A stretch of 10,493 nt of DNA from CAZODA01 sp964578485 (GTDB taxonomy: Bacteria > Bacteroidota > Bacteroidia > Bacteroidales > Marinilabiliaceae): contig CAZODA010000079.1 of the NCBI GenBank assembly GCA_964578485.1, forward strand, positions 1 through 10,493, in the 5' to 3' direction. This document shows positions 1 through 6,436 of the stretch, one piece after another. The translations under genes were made by a program, and so were the position numbers. The notes under the pieces were generated by a model that had not been told where the DNA came from, did no database searches, and saw only the letters and a list, made by a program, of their open reading frames with translations. The first letter of the stretch is position 1. Each line of letters opens with the position of its first letter.

Positions 1-98
1 CAATGAACAATGAACAATGAACAATGAACAATGAACAATGAACAATGAACAATGAACAATGAACAATGATCAGTCATCAGTAATCAGTAAACAGTTAT
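1..98. repeat. Heptamer tandem repeat array (CAATGAA, decaying into CAGTNAN)
   Basis: Nine perfect copies of CAATGAA fill 1-63. A tenth copy with one change (CAATGAT) lies at 64-70. The same 7-bp register then continues through CAGTCAT, CAGTAAT, CAGTAAA and CAGTTAT up to 98, giving 14 units that all begin with CA. The array touches the window edge, so its true length is unknown. The unit is not a multiple of three and no reading frame is evident, so it is a non-coding simple repeat. A function is not visible; slippage-driven copy-number variation is expected for perfect short repeats like this. Confidence 0.95.
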
Positions 99-300
99 GG
101 ATTTGGAGTTTAGGGTTCAGGGTTTAGTTAAAAGTTATAAATTATGAATTACGCGGTCGTTGAGCGGAGTCGAAACGCCTGAATGGCAGTCAATTACGAA
201 TTAGTAGATTAGTGGATTAGTAGATGTGATGATTAGTGAATTAAGTCAACAAAGAACGCAATTTTACGCGATTGAGATTTTCCACGAAAACATGAATTTA
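99..300. repeat. Mosaic of degenerate short repeats
   Basis: This is non-coding DNA. Three TTTAGGG-like heptads (GTTTAGG, GTTCAGG, GTTTAGT) occupy 108-128. A GC-rich oligomer at 154-179 (core GTTGAGCGGAGTCGAAAC) stands out from the AT-rich surroundings. From memory it resembles a dispersed intergenic repeat seen in many Bacteroidota genomes, but I cannot verify this here. An 8-bp array follows at 201-240: TTAGTAGA, TTAGTGGA, TTAGTAGA, a degenerate unit, then TTAGTGAA. No gene or RNA is recognisable. Confidence 0.7.
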
Positions 301-307
301 CAATAGC

Positions 308-334
308 TTCCGCCTTCAGCAAGCCTCGGCGGAA
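308..334. repeat. Short GC-rich hairpin
   Basis: TTCCGCC at 308-314 pairs perfectly with GGCGGAA at 328-334 across a 13-nt loop. No T-run follows on either strand and no gene ends just before it, so a rho-independent terminator is unlikely. It lies immediately before the palindrome cluster at 349-569 and probably belongs to the same repeat mosaic. Confidence 0.6.
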
Positions 335-348
335 TTTCGCTACGCTCA

Positions 349-569
349 AAAACCTAACGGAATGCAAGATAAGACGCTATTATAGGTTTTACCGAGCGTT
401 CCATTCCTACGTAATGGCCTTTTTACATATCATTCCTTTTTACCATGTGCACCATTCCTAACGGATGGTTCTTTTTTACGGAACAGCTCGGTTTGCCGCA
501 ATCCGTTAGGATTGCAACGCTCGGTAGAAAATATGCTCATCTCTCCACCCACATTCCGTCAGGAATGTG
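349..569. repeat. REP/BIME-like cluster of five spaced palindromes
   Basis: Five palindromic cores of the type ATTCC-N4-GGAAT have loop centres near 356, 409, 460, 506 and 559, so spacing is 46-53 bp. The best are GCAATCC-GTTA-GGATTGC at 498-515 and CACATTCC-GTCA-GGAATGTG at 550-569, both perfect. Those at 401-417 and 451-469 are imperfect, and at 354-364 only one arm remains. ACCGAGCGTT at 391-400 is exactly inverted as AACGCTCGGT at 516-525, so the units at 391-417 and 498-526 are two copies of one element in opposite orientation. This matches the organisation of REP elements paired into BIMEs. No transposase is present in the window. Confidence 0.7.
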
Positions 570-591
570 ACCTTATTCGTGTAATTAAAAA

Positions 592-618
592 ATTAGTGAA
601 ATTAGTGAAATTCGTGGA
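592..618. repeat. 9-bp tandem repeat (ATTAGTGAA)
   Basis: Two perfect copies of ATTAGTGAA lie at 592-609, followed by a diverged third copy, ATTCGTGGA, at 610-618. The array adjoins a stretch with two spaced TTTGCG motifs (627-632 and 660-665). It is low-complexity intergenic DNA with no coding potential that I can see. Confidence 0.75.
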
Positions 619-1028
619 TAATAATCTTTGCGCCCTTTCCATGAAACCCCTTCGCAGCCTTTGCGTGAACCTATTAACGTCTTCGTAATTGATTACTGCT
701 CTTCGCGAGAGAACGAAATATTATTCACAGTCACATCTATATAAATATAATGCATCTATTTATTTTCCTCTGAATTATTTACTATATTTAATAATATATC
801 AGCTAAGTAATTCTATTTTGTTTTCAATAAATTTGATATAATAAAATCAAAGTATGGCAATATGACTGTTTACTAATTAAAAATTAAGTCATATAGCCTA
901 TTTATGTGTGAAATTATTTATTGTTCCTTACAGCATAAAAAGCTTATCACGCTGATTATGAGCATAAAAGCAAAAAGCCCTATATATTATTGATAAATCA
1001 TCACTATTATTCAGTTAAATAATCGCCC
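619..1028. other. AT-rich intergenic region upstream of the susC-like gene
   Basis: No gene or RNA is recognised here. Positions 619-720 are still repeat-like and comparatively GC-rich. After about 720 the sequence becomes strongly AT-rich, as expected of a promoter region. Visible structures are an inverted repeat TTTGAT/ATCAAA (832-837 and 846-851), an inverted repeat ATATGAC/GTCATAT (860-866 and 888-894), and a perfect TAnnTTTG match (TAAATTTG, 828-835). That match lacks a convincing -33 partner and would imply a leader of over 300 nt. These are candidate control elements only. Confidence 0.5.
932..971. repeat. Direct repeat AGCATAAAA(A)GC, possible regulator site
   Basis: AGCATAAAAAGC at 932-943 recurs as AGCATAAAAGC at 961-971, with starts 29 bp apart, about 195-235 bp upstream of the susC-like start. 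Direct repeats upstream of Sus-type operons can be binding sites for dimeric regulators such as hybrid two-component systems. Nothing in the window identifies a regulator, so the role is speculative. Confidence 0.3.
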
Positions 1029-1084
1029 TTGTTTGTGTAATGAAAATCATAAAATTGTAAATAATAGTTAAGTCTTAAATTTTG
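1029..1084 (+). promoter_or_regulatory. Candidate Bacteroidota-type promoter(s) for the susCD pair
   Basis: Two overlapping candidates fit the TTTG/TAnnTTTG pattern of the Bacteroidota primary sigma factor. The first has TTG at 1029-1031, an 18-nt spacer and TAAAATTG at 1050-1057 (one mismatch). The second has TTG at 1055-1057, an 18-nt spacer and TAAATTTTG at 1076-1084 (one base too long). Either would give a leader of roughly 75-105 nt before the ATG at 1166. Neither is a perfect match. Confidence 0.35.
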
Positions 1085-1165
1085 ACGGAAATTTATATTT
1101 ATCAAATTTCAAATACATCAATAAGATTAACAATAATTTCTAAAGAATAAAATACTTAAAAACAG

Positions 1166-4100
1166 ATGGAAATGAGAAAAAAACTTTTTCAATGTCTGGT
1201 CATAGCAGTTGTTTTTTTAATATCTGCTACAACGATGGCTCAAACTTCACGTGTTGTAACCGGTGCAGTTACTGATAGTGAAGGTTACACATTACCCGGA
1301 GTAAATGTTGTTGTTCAGGGAACAACTATAGGTACCATAACGGATATAGATGGTCAATATAGTTTAAATGTTCCTGATGCTGACAACGCAGTTCTCCTAT
1401 TTTCATTTATAGGCTTCAACAATGCTGAAATTCATGTTGGCAATCTTTCTGTCATTAATATTGTAATGGAAGATGCTGCCATAACACTGGATGAAATTGT
1501 TGCCGTAGGATATGGTACAATGCGCCGAAGCGATTTAACCGGTTCAATTGCATCAGTTGAAGGAGAAGACATCCAAAAACGCGGAACAGTATCTCCAATT
1601 GAAGGTATGCAGGGCAGTGTGCCGGGTTTAACAATAAGCTCACAAAGTGCACGTCCGGGTGGAGGATATAAATTCAATATCAGAGGATTAAATACAATGA
1701 GCAGCAGTGGTGGCAATGTATTATTTGTTGTTGACGGAGTAACAACAAGTAATATTGACTTTTTAAACCCTGCCGATATTGTAAAAGTCGATATTCTTAA
1801 AGATGCATCATCCACCGCCATTTATGGATCAAGGGGCTCAAATGGGGTTGTAATAATTCAAACTAAGAGTGCCGATCAGGTTAAAAAAGGAACTGCAACA
1901 GTTTCATACGACGGCTATTATGGTGTTCGTAAGATAGCAAGAATGCCGGATTGGATGGATGGATGGGAATTTAACGATTACCGAACCATGCGCTTTTATG
2001 AATATGGTTTAGGAAAAGTAGATGAAAAAGACAGAGATTGGTTATTAAGTCAAAATCAAGCATTCAAAGATTATGACCCCGCTGAAATGTATTTTTATTT
2101 GAAAGAAGAGAATTCGAATGATGTACTTCATCAAAGTGATTTACTGAGAGACCGAATGTTAAACAATGATTTTACAAACTGGGCAGATCTTGTTACCCGC
2201 ACCGGTCATCAACAAAACCATTTCCTAACAATTTCCGGTATGTCTGATGACATTTCATATACCTTAGGTGTAGGATATCAAAACGAAAAAGGAAATATGA
2301 TAGGTGAAGAACTTGATCGATATAATATTCGTTTAAGTGCTCAGCATAAAGCATCAGAATATTTCAGTGCGGGAGGTTCTTTTAATGCCTCAATCAGAGA
2401 AGTTACACAAGGAAGTGAAAACGGATATCGTGAGGGTTTTCGTCAAAACCCACTGGTAAGACCTTTTGATGATGATGGAAATTATCATTTACGACCCGGA
2501 AACAGAGATGCTATACAAGGTGTTACTCAATATACCGATTCACCAAATCCACTCTTGGATATTGCCAGCGGACAGGAGCAAAACAGAAGAATAGATGTGA
2601 TTGGAAAAGTGTTTGTTGATATTACTCCTATTAGAAATCTGGAATTCAGAAGTTCATTGGCACCGCATTTCACAAGAAGCCGTAGAGGACTTTATTTTGG
2701 TGAAGTTGATGGCGGACGTACTACATCAATTGCAAGAAATGTTAATAGCGAATCATTCAGCTATGCCTGGGACAATGTATTAACTTATACCTTTGATTCA
2801 GGTGGACATCAACTTATAGCAACTGCCATTAATTCAATAGAAAAATCAAGAAATGAAGGTATTCAAATGCAAGCTGAAGATTTACCATTCGATTCACAAT
2901 GGTATAACTTAAGTAGCGGAGAAATAACAACTACCACAAATACAGGTAGCTCATACTCCGAATCTTCATTATTATCTTATGCAGCACGCTTAAACTATTC
3001 CTACCTTGGAAAATATATGGCAACTGCTACCATGCGTTACGATGGCAGCTCAAAATTAGCAAATAACCAATGGGAGTCTTTCCCATCTGTTGCACTTGCA
3101 TGGCGGATGTCTGAAGAAAGGTTTATGCAAGAATTATACTGGCTGTCAAATTTAAAATGGCGTGTTAGTTATGGTTATTCAGGAAACCACTCCGGAATTA
3201 GTGCATTCGGAACCCAAAACACACCGGGATCGCAAGCTTATTACGATTTTAATGGAAATGTAATAACCGGTTTCCGTCCAAGTGATCCGGTTAATGCTAA
3301 CATTACCTGGGAAAAAACCAAGGAATATAACTTTGGACTTGATTTTGGTGTTTTCAATAACCGTATTAATGGTGCAATTGAAGCCTATGACAGACTCTCT
3401 GATGGGCTGATCTTTGTTCGTCGCTTAGTAGCCGAATCAGGTGTAAGCGGAGGAATGTTAACAAATATAGGTTCTGCTTCCAATAAAGGAATAGAAATAG
3501 AATTGAATACTGTTAATGTTAACAATCGTAATTTCACTTGGAACACCAGCTTTATTTTCTCCAAAAACGTTAACAAAATTGTTGATCTCTATGGAGACAA
3601 AGAAGACGATATTGGTAATAACTGGTTTATTGGAGATCCAATTAATGTGGTGTATAATTATGACTACTCAGGTGTGTGGACACCCGACCAAATTGAAAAT
3701 CTTGATGATTTTTATAGAACAAATTATGGTTGGACAGAGGAAGATTTTAATGCATTGCCTGCAGGCGGACTCGAAGCAAGCTTACAAGCGGTTGAAGGCA
3801 CACCAAGATTCATTGATTTAAATGGAGACGGATATATTAGTTCACCGGAAGATAAAAAAGTGTTGGGAACACCGGATGGAAAATGGATAGGAAGTTTTCA
3901 ATCATCAATGCGTTTTAAAAATTTCGACTTCGCATTTAATATCTATACACATCAGGGAATATTGTTAGAAAGCCCATTCTTAGAAGAATTTGGCTGGACA
4001 GGTGATCGTGGTAGAATGAAGATCAATTACGATTATTATTTACCTGCCGGAGTACCTGTTTACGACAAAGATCTTAACTGGGTACCTTCTCCCGGAAAAA

Positions 4101-4399
4101 CCGGTAAGCATCCGATAAACGTAAACGGAATGCCTAATATCGCTAATTATACAAGCTATGCTAAAATAACAGATGCATCATTTGTAAAAGTTCAAAATAT
4201 TATTCTTGGTTATACCCTGCCAACAAATATAGTGAACAGAGTAAACATCTCTTCATTAAGGGTTTATATGAATATTTTAAATCCTTTTGTATGGACCGAT
4301 TATGAAGGATATGATCCTGAATATGCAAATGTTAGTTTAAATAGTGGTAACGGACCATCAAATATTACCTATCAATTTGGTGTTAATGTGAAATTCTAA
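1166..4399 (+). CDS. SusC/RagA family TonB-linked outer membrane transporter
   Basis: This is a TonB-dependent outer-membrane beta-barrel that would import a nutrient, usually an oligosaccharide, handed over by its SusD partner. A signal peptide spans residues 1-25 (basic start, hydrophobic core, cleavage after TTMA). A carboxypeptidase-regulatory-like domain follows at about 30-105 (GVNVVVQGT, DGQYSL). The SusC signature VGYGT is near 114-118. The plug has LFVVDGV at 186-192 and LKDASSTAIYGSRG from 211. The rest is the 22-strand-type barrel, ending in the usual aromatic residue (VKF). Residues 884-895 form a DxNxDG calcium-loop-like motif, common in SusC proteins. There is no N-terminal STN domain, so direct signalling to an anti-sigma factor is not expected. 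The 1077-aa length is normal and intact. A second ATG at 1172 would remove two residues and is equally plausible. The substrate is unknown. Confidence 0.96.
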   Translation: MEMRKKLFQCLVIAVVFLISATTMAQTSRVVTGAVTDSEGYTLPGVNVVVQGTTIGTITDIDGQYSLNVPDADNAVLLFSFIGFNNAEIHVGNLSVINIVMEDAAITLDEIVAVGYGTMRRSDLTGSIASVEGEDIQKRGTVSPIEGMQGSVPGLTISSQSARPGGGYKFNIRGLNTMSSSGGNVLFVVDGVTTSNIDFLNPADIVKVDILKDASSTAIYGSRGSNGVVIIQTKSADQVKKGTATVSYDGYYGVRKIARMPDWMDGWEFNDYRTMRFYEYGLGKVDEKDRDWLLSQNQAFKDYDPAEMYFYLKEENSNDVLHQSDLLRDRMLNNDFTNWADLVTRTGHQQNHFLTISGMSDDISYTLGVGYQNEKGNMIGEELDRYNIRLSAQHKASEYFSAGGSFNASIREVTQGSENGYREGFRQNPLVRPFDDDGNYHLRPGNRDAIQGVTQYTDSPNPLLDIASGQEQNRRIDVIGKVFVDITPIRNLEFRSSLAPHFTRSRRGLYFGEVDGGRTTSIARNVNSESFSYAWDNVLTYTFDSGGHQLIATAINSIEKSRNEGIQMQAEDLPFDSQWYNLSSGEITTTTNTGSSYSESSLLSYAARLNYSYLGKYMATATMRYDGSSKLANNQWESFPSVALAWRMSEERFMQELYWLSNLKWRVSYGYSGNHSGISAFGTQNTPGSQAYYDFNGNVITGFRPSDPVNANITWEKTKEYNFGLDFGVFNNRINGAIEAYDRLSDGLIFVRRLVAESGVSGGMLTNIGSASNKGIEIELNTVNVNNRNFTWNTSFIFSKNVNKIVDLYGDKEDDIGNNWFIGDPINVVYNYDYSGVWTPDQIENLDDFYRTNYGWTEEDFNALPAGGLEASLQAVEGTPRFIDLNGDGYISSPEDKKVLGTPDGKWIGSFQSSMRFKNFDFAFNIYTHQGILLESPFLEEFGWTGDRGRMKINYDYYLPAGVPVYDKDLNWVPSPGKTGKHPINVNGMPNIANYTSYAKITDASFVKVQNIILGYTLPTNIVNRVNISSLRVYMNILNPFVWTDYEGYDPEYANVSLNSGNGPSNITYQFGVNVKF

Positions 4400-4412
4400 A
4401 ATACTCTTTGAC

Positions 4413-6086
4413 ATGAAGAAAATAATATATATAATAACAATCGCCTTTTTGTCCTTCAGTTGCAGTGACTTCCTGGAAGAGAACAATTTAGGCAATGAAA
4501 CTGCTGATAAAGTTTACAGCGATGCCAATAACTTTGAAGGATTGGTTGCTGCAGGTTACTCATCTTTACGCACCCTATATGGAAGATTACCATGGCTGTG
4601 GTGTTCGGGAACAGATATGTATATGATAAGCCGGCGTGACAATGAACGTGAAATCCAAAACTATGTAGGACTTGATCCAACTAATGGACAAGTATGGGAG
4701 TTTTATAGAGATGCTTATAGGGGTATTCAAGTTGTAAATACCGGACTCTATTATGCAGATAAAGGACCGGAGGATTTCGATGATACGGCATTGAAGACCA
4801 GAATAGCGGAACTCAGATTTATTAGAGCATATTACCACTTTCTGTTAGTTGAACAATTTGGTGGAATTGCAATCAATGATAGAGTTACTGATGAGCCCCG
4901 AACAGACCTTGTTCGTGCATCACTTGAAGATTCCTACAAGTTTATCATAGAGGAAATGGAGGATATCATTAATGACCTCCCCGCAAAAGCAAGTCAACGA
5001 GGAAGGGTTGACCAAAGTGTGGTTAAGCATTTTCTTGCTAAAGCCTATCTCACAAAAGGATGGGATCTTGGAGACAAAGCAGACTTTAATAAAGCAATTA
5101 CATATGCAGAAGAAGTAATTGGAAGTCAGAGTATTTCAATTCCCTTTGATAAACTATGGCATTATACCAACGAAAATAATGATGAAGTTATATGGGCAAT
5201 ACAATATGATGTGGAATCATTATCGAATCCTGAATCAGGAGGAAATATTCAGCAAGCATGTTTTGGACCCTATCTTGACGGACAATCAGATCTTAATAAA
5301 TATACTGCAACACAATTTCCGGTAACATGGCATGTACATGACCGCTTTGATGCTGATGACGCAAGATATGAAGGAACATTCATGATTACTGTTCCAAATC
5401 CATACTTTGATTACTGGCTGAAAGATCCGGCAACTTTACCCGTTAGATTGTTTTTCCCAAGAGTTCCGGGTGGTGCATGGACCAATGATCAAACTAATGC
5501 ATGGAAGGCTGAAGCACCCGAATTAAGAAATGATGCCATTATCCATCCTTTCCCCCCATCTGCAAACGATTGGAAAGATGTTGTACGTAACCATGCACCG
5601 GTCAAAAAATTTGATGACCCAATTAATTTAAGATGGAACGTAAATGCAAGTACACGTGATGTTGTAGTTGCAAGGCTTGCAGAAACCTTCTTCCTTGCTG
5701 CTGAAGCTTATATTGCTATTGATGAGCCGGGTAAGGCAGCTGCAAAGATTAATAGTGTTAGAAAAAGACCGGGAAATTCAGTTTCCGGAGGCAGCCTTCC
5801 TGATATTCAAGCAAGCGAAATGAACCTTGATAAATTACTAATTGAAAGTTCAAAAGAATTTGTTGGTGAATACCTACGCTGGCCCGAACTTCGTCGTACA
5901 GGGAAATTAATCGATTTCTGTATTTTATATAATCCTGATATCAGCGATGAAGGGAATTTTATGGGATTGGATGGTAAACTGAAAAAATATAGACCTATTC
6001 CTTCTGAAGCATATTCATTAAATAAAATGCTGACACAAAATGAAGGCTATATCCCATTTGGAGGAGATGAAGAAGACGTGCAATAA
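4413..6086 (+). CDS. SusD/RagB family nutrient-binding outer membrane lipoprotein
   Basis: This is the surface lipoprotein that caps the SusC-like barrel and captures ligand. It starts 13 bp after the upstream stop codon, so the two are almost certainly cotranscribed. The lipoprotein signal ends at Cys17 (LSFSC). It is followed by SDFLEE, an acidic stretch typical of SusD proteins and consistent with surface export. The family motif LRFIRAYYHF lies at 134-143 and is followed by a GG turn. The C-terminal part has LRWPELRRTGKL at about 488-499 and ends with the characteristic PIPSEAYSLNK and LTQNEGY segment. The length of 557 aa is normal. The N-terminal helical region is Trp- and Tyr-rich (RLPWLWCSG, YRDAYRGIQ). 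No enzyme gene follows, so the ligand could be a glycan, a glycopeptide or another nutrient. The lipobox is loose at -3 and -2, which is usual in this phylum. Confidence 0.96.
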   Translation: MKKIIYIITIAFLSFSCSDFLEENNLGNETADKVYSDANNFEGLVAAGYSSLRTLYGRLPWLWCSGTDMYMISRRDNEREIQNYVGLDPTNGQVWEFYRDAYRGIQVVNTGLYYADKGPEDFDDTALKTRIAELRFIRAYYHFLLVEQFGGIAINDRVTDEPRTDLVRASLEDSYKFIIEEMEDIINDLPAKASQRGRVDQSVVKHFLAKAYLTKGWDLGDKADFNKAITYAEEVIGSQSISIPFDKLWHYTNENNDEVIWAIQYDVESLSNPESGGNIQQACFGPYLDGQSDLNKYTATQFPVTWHVHDRFDADDARYEGTFMITVPNPYFDYWLKDPATLPVRLFFPRVPGGAWTNDQTNAWKAEAPELRNDAIIHPFPPSANDWKDVVRNHAPVKKFDDPINLRWNVNASTRDVVVARLAETFFLAAEAYIAIDEPGKAAAKINSVRKRPGNSVSGGSLPDIQASEMNLDKLLIESSKEFVGEYLRWPELRRTGKLIDFCILYNPDISDEGNFMGLDGKLKKYRPIPSEAYSLNKMLTQNEGYIPFGGDEEDVQ

Positions 6087-6115
6087 ACAATATGTAAAGG
6101 ATTAAACACGCTTTT

Positions 6116-6153
6116 AAAAAAGAGGTTGATCGAAATTGATCAACCTCTTTTTT
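6116..6153. terminator. Strong rho-independent terminator, probably bidirectional
   Basis: AAAGAGGTTGATC at 6119-6131 pairs perfectly with GATCAACCTCTTT at 6138-6150 around a 6-nt loop. Flanking A and T residues extend the stem to about 16 bp, and a T-run follows on the plus strand up to 6154. It starts 29 bp after the susD-like stop codon. The complementary A-tract at 6116-6120 supplies a short U-run on the minus strand, so it can also end transcription of the convergent tRNA gene. Confidence 0.9.
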
Positions 6154-6156
6154 TAA

Positions 6157-6244
6157 TGGTGCCCAGAACAGGAGTCGAACCTGCATGCCGAAAACCGGCA
6201 CCAGCCCCTCAAGCTGGCGTGTCTACCAATTTCACCATCTGGGC
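6157..6244 (-). tRNA. trnL(gag): tRNA-Leu (anticodon GAG)
   Basis: Read on the minus strand, the acceptor arms GCCCAGA and TCTGGGC pair perfectly over 7 bp, followed by discriminator A and an encoded CCA (6157-6159). The anticodon stem CCAGC/GCTGG encloses the loop TTGAGGG, giving anticodon GAG (complement of 6208-6210), which reads CUC and CUU leucine codons. A long class II variable arm (TGCCG, TTTT-containing loop, CGGCA) and a T arm with TTCGACT confirm a leucine tRNA. The gene is intact and stands alone between the susCD pair and the GH16-like gene. No duplicated 3' end that would mark an integrated element is visible here. Confidence 0.98.
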
Positions 6245-6267
6245 AAATATTCTTAGCAAAGGGTTTG

Positions 6268-6275
6268 CAAATATA
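6268..6275 (-). promoter_or_regulatory. -7 promoter element of the tRNA-Leu gene
   Basis: On the minus strand TATATTTG is an exact match to the Bacteroidota -7 consensus TAnnTTTG. It lies 24 nt upstream of the tRNA 5' end, implying a leader of about 15-18 nt. No good TTG-type -33 element is seen at the expected distance, only A/T-rich DNA. Confidence 0.6.
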
Positions 6276-6436
6276 TAATTTTTTAAGCCGATTTTTAAAA
6301 AATTACCAAATTATTTAATTATAAAAAAGAATTCTTATAAAAAGATTAATTTTTTTTTTACTTTCAAGTGATAATAATTAAACTCTTTTCATTCTTTTAC
6401 GTAATCAATAGTCAGTACTATTTAAATTTAAATAAG

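Noticed and set aside
1..98. CRISPR array
   Set aside because: Units are 7 bp and directly abutting, with no spacers and no cas genes.
108..128. Telomere-like TTTAGGG repeat
   Set aside because: Only three imperfect heptads inside bacterial intergenic DNA; resemblance is coincidental.
349..569. CRISPR array from the regular ~50-bp spacing of palindromes
   Set aside because: The conserved cores are short, differ from each other and change orientation; a REP/BIME-like cluster fits better.
3516..3821. Plus-strand open frame of 101 codons inside the susC-like gene
   Set aside because: It overlaps conserved SusC barrel sequence in another frame and has no family features of its own.
6157..6244. 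tRNA-Leu as the attachment site of an integrated element
   Set aside because: No integrase and no second copy of the tRNA 3' end were found in the window.
6368..6436. GTG start extending the GH16-like gene by 23 residues, resembling a weak signal peptide
   Set aside because: The added segment lacks a proper n-region and cleavage site, comes from very AT-rich DNA, and an ATG follows at 6437.
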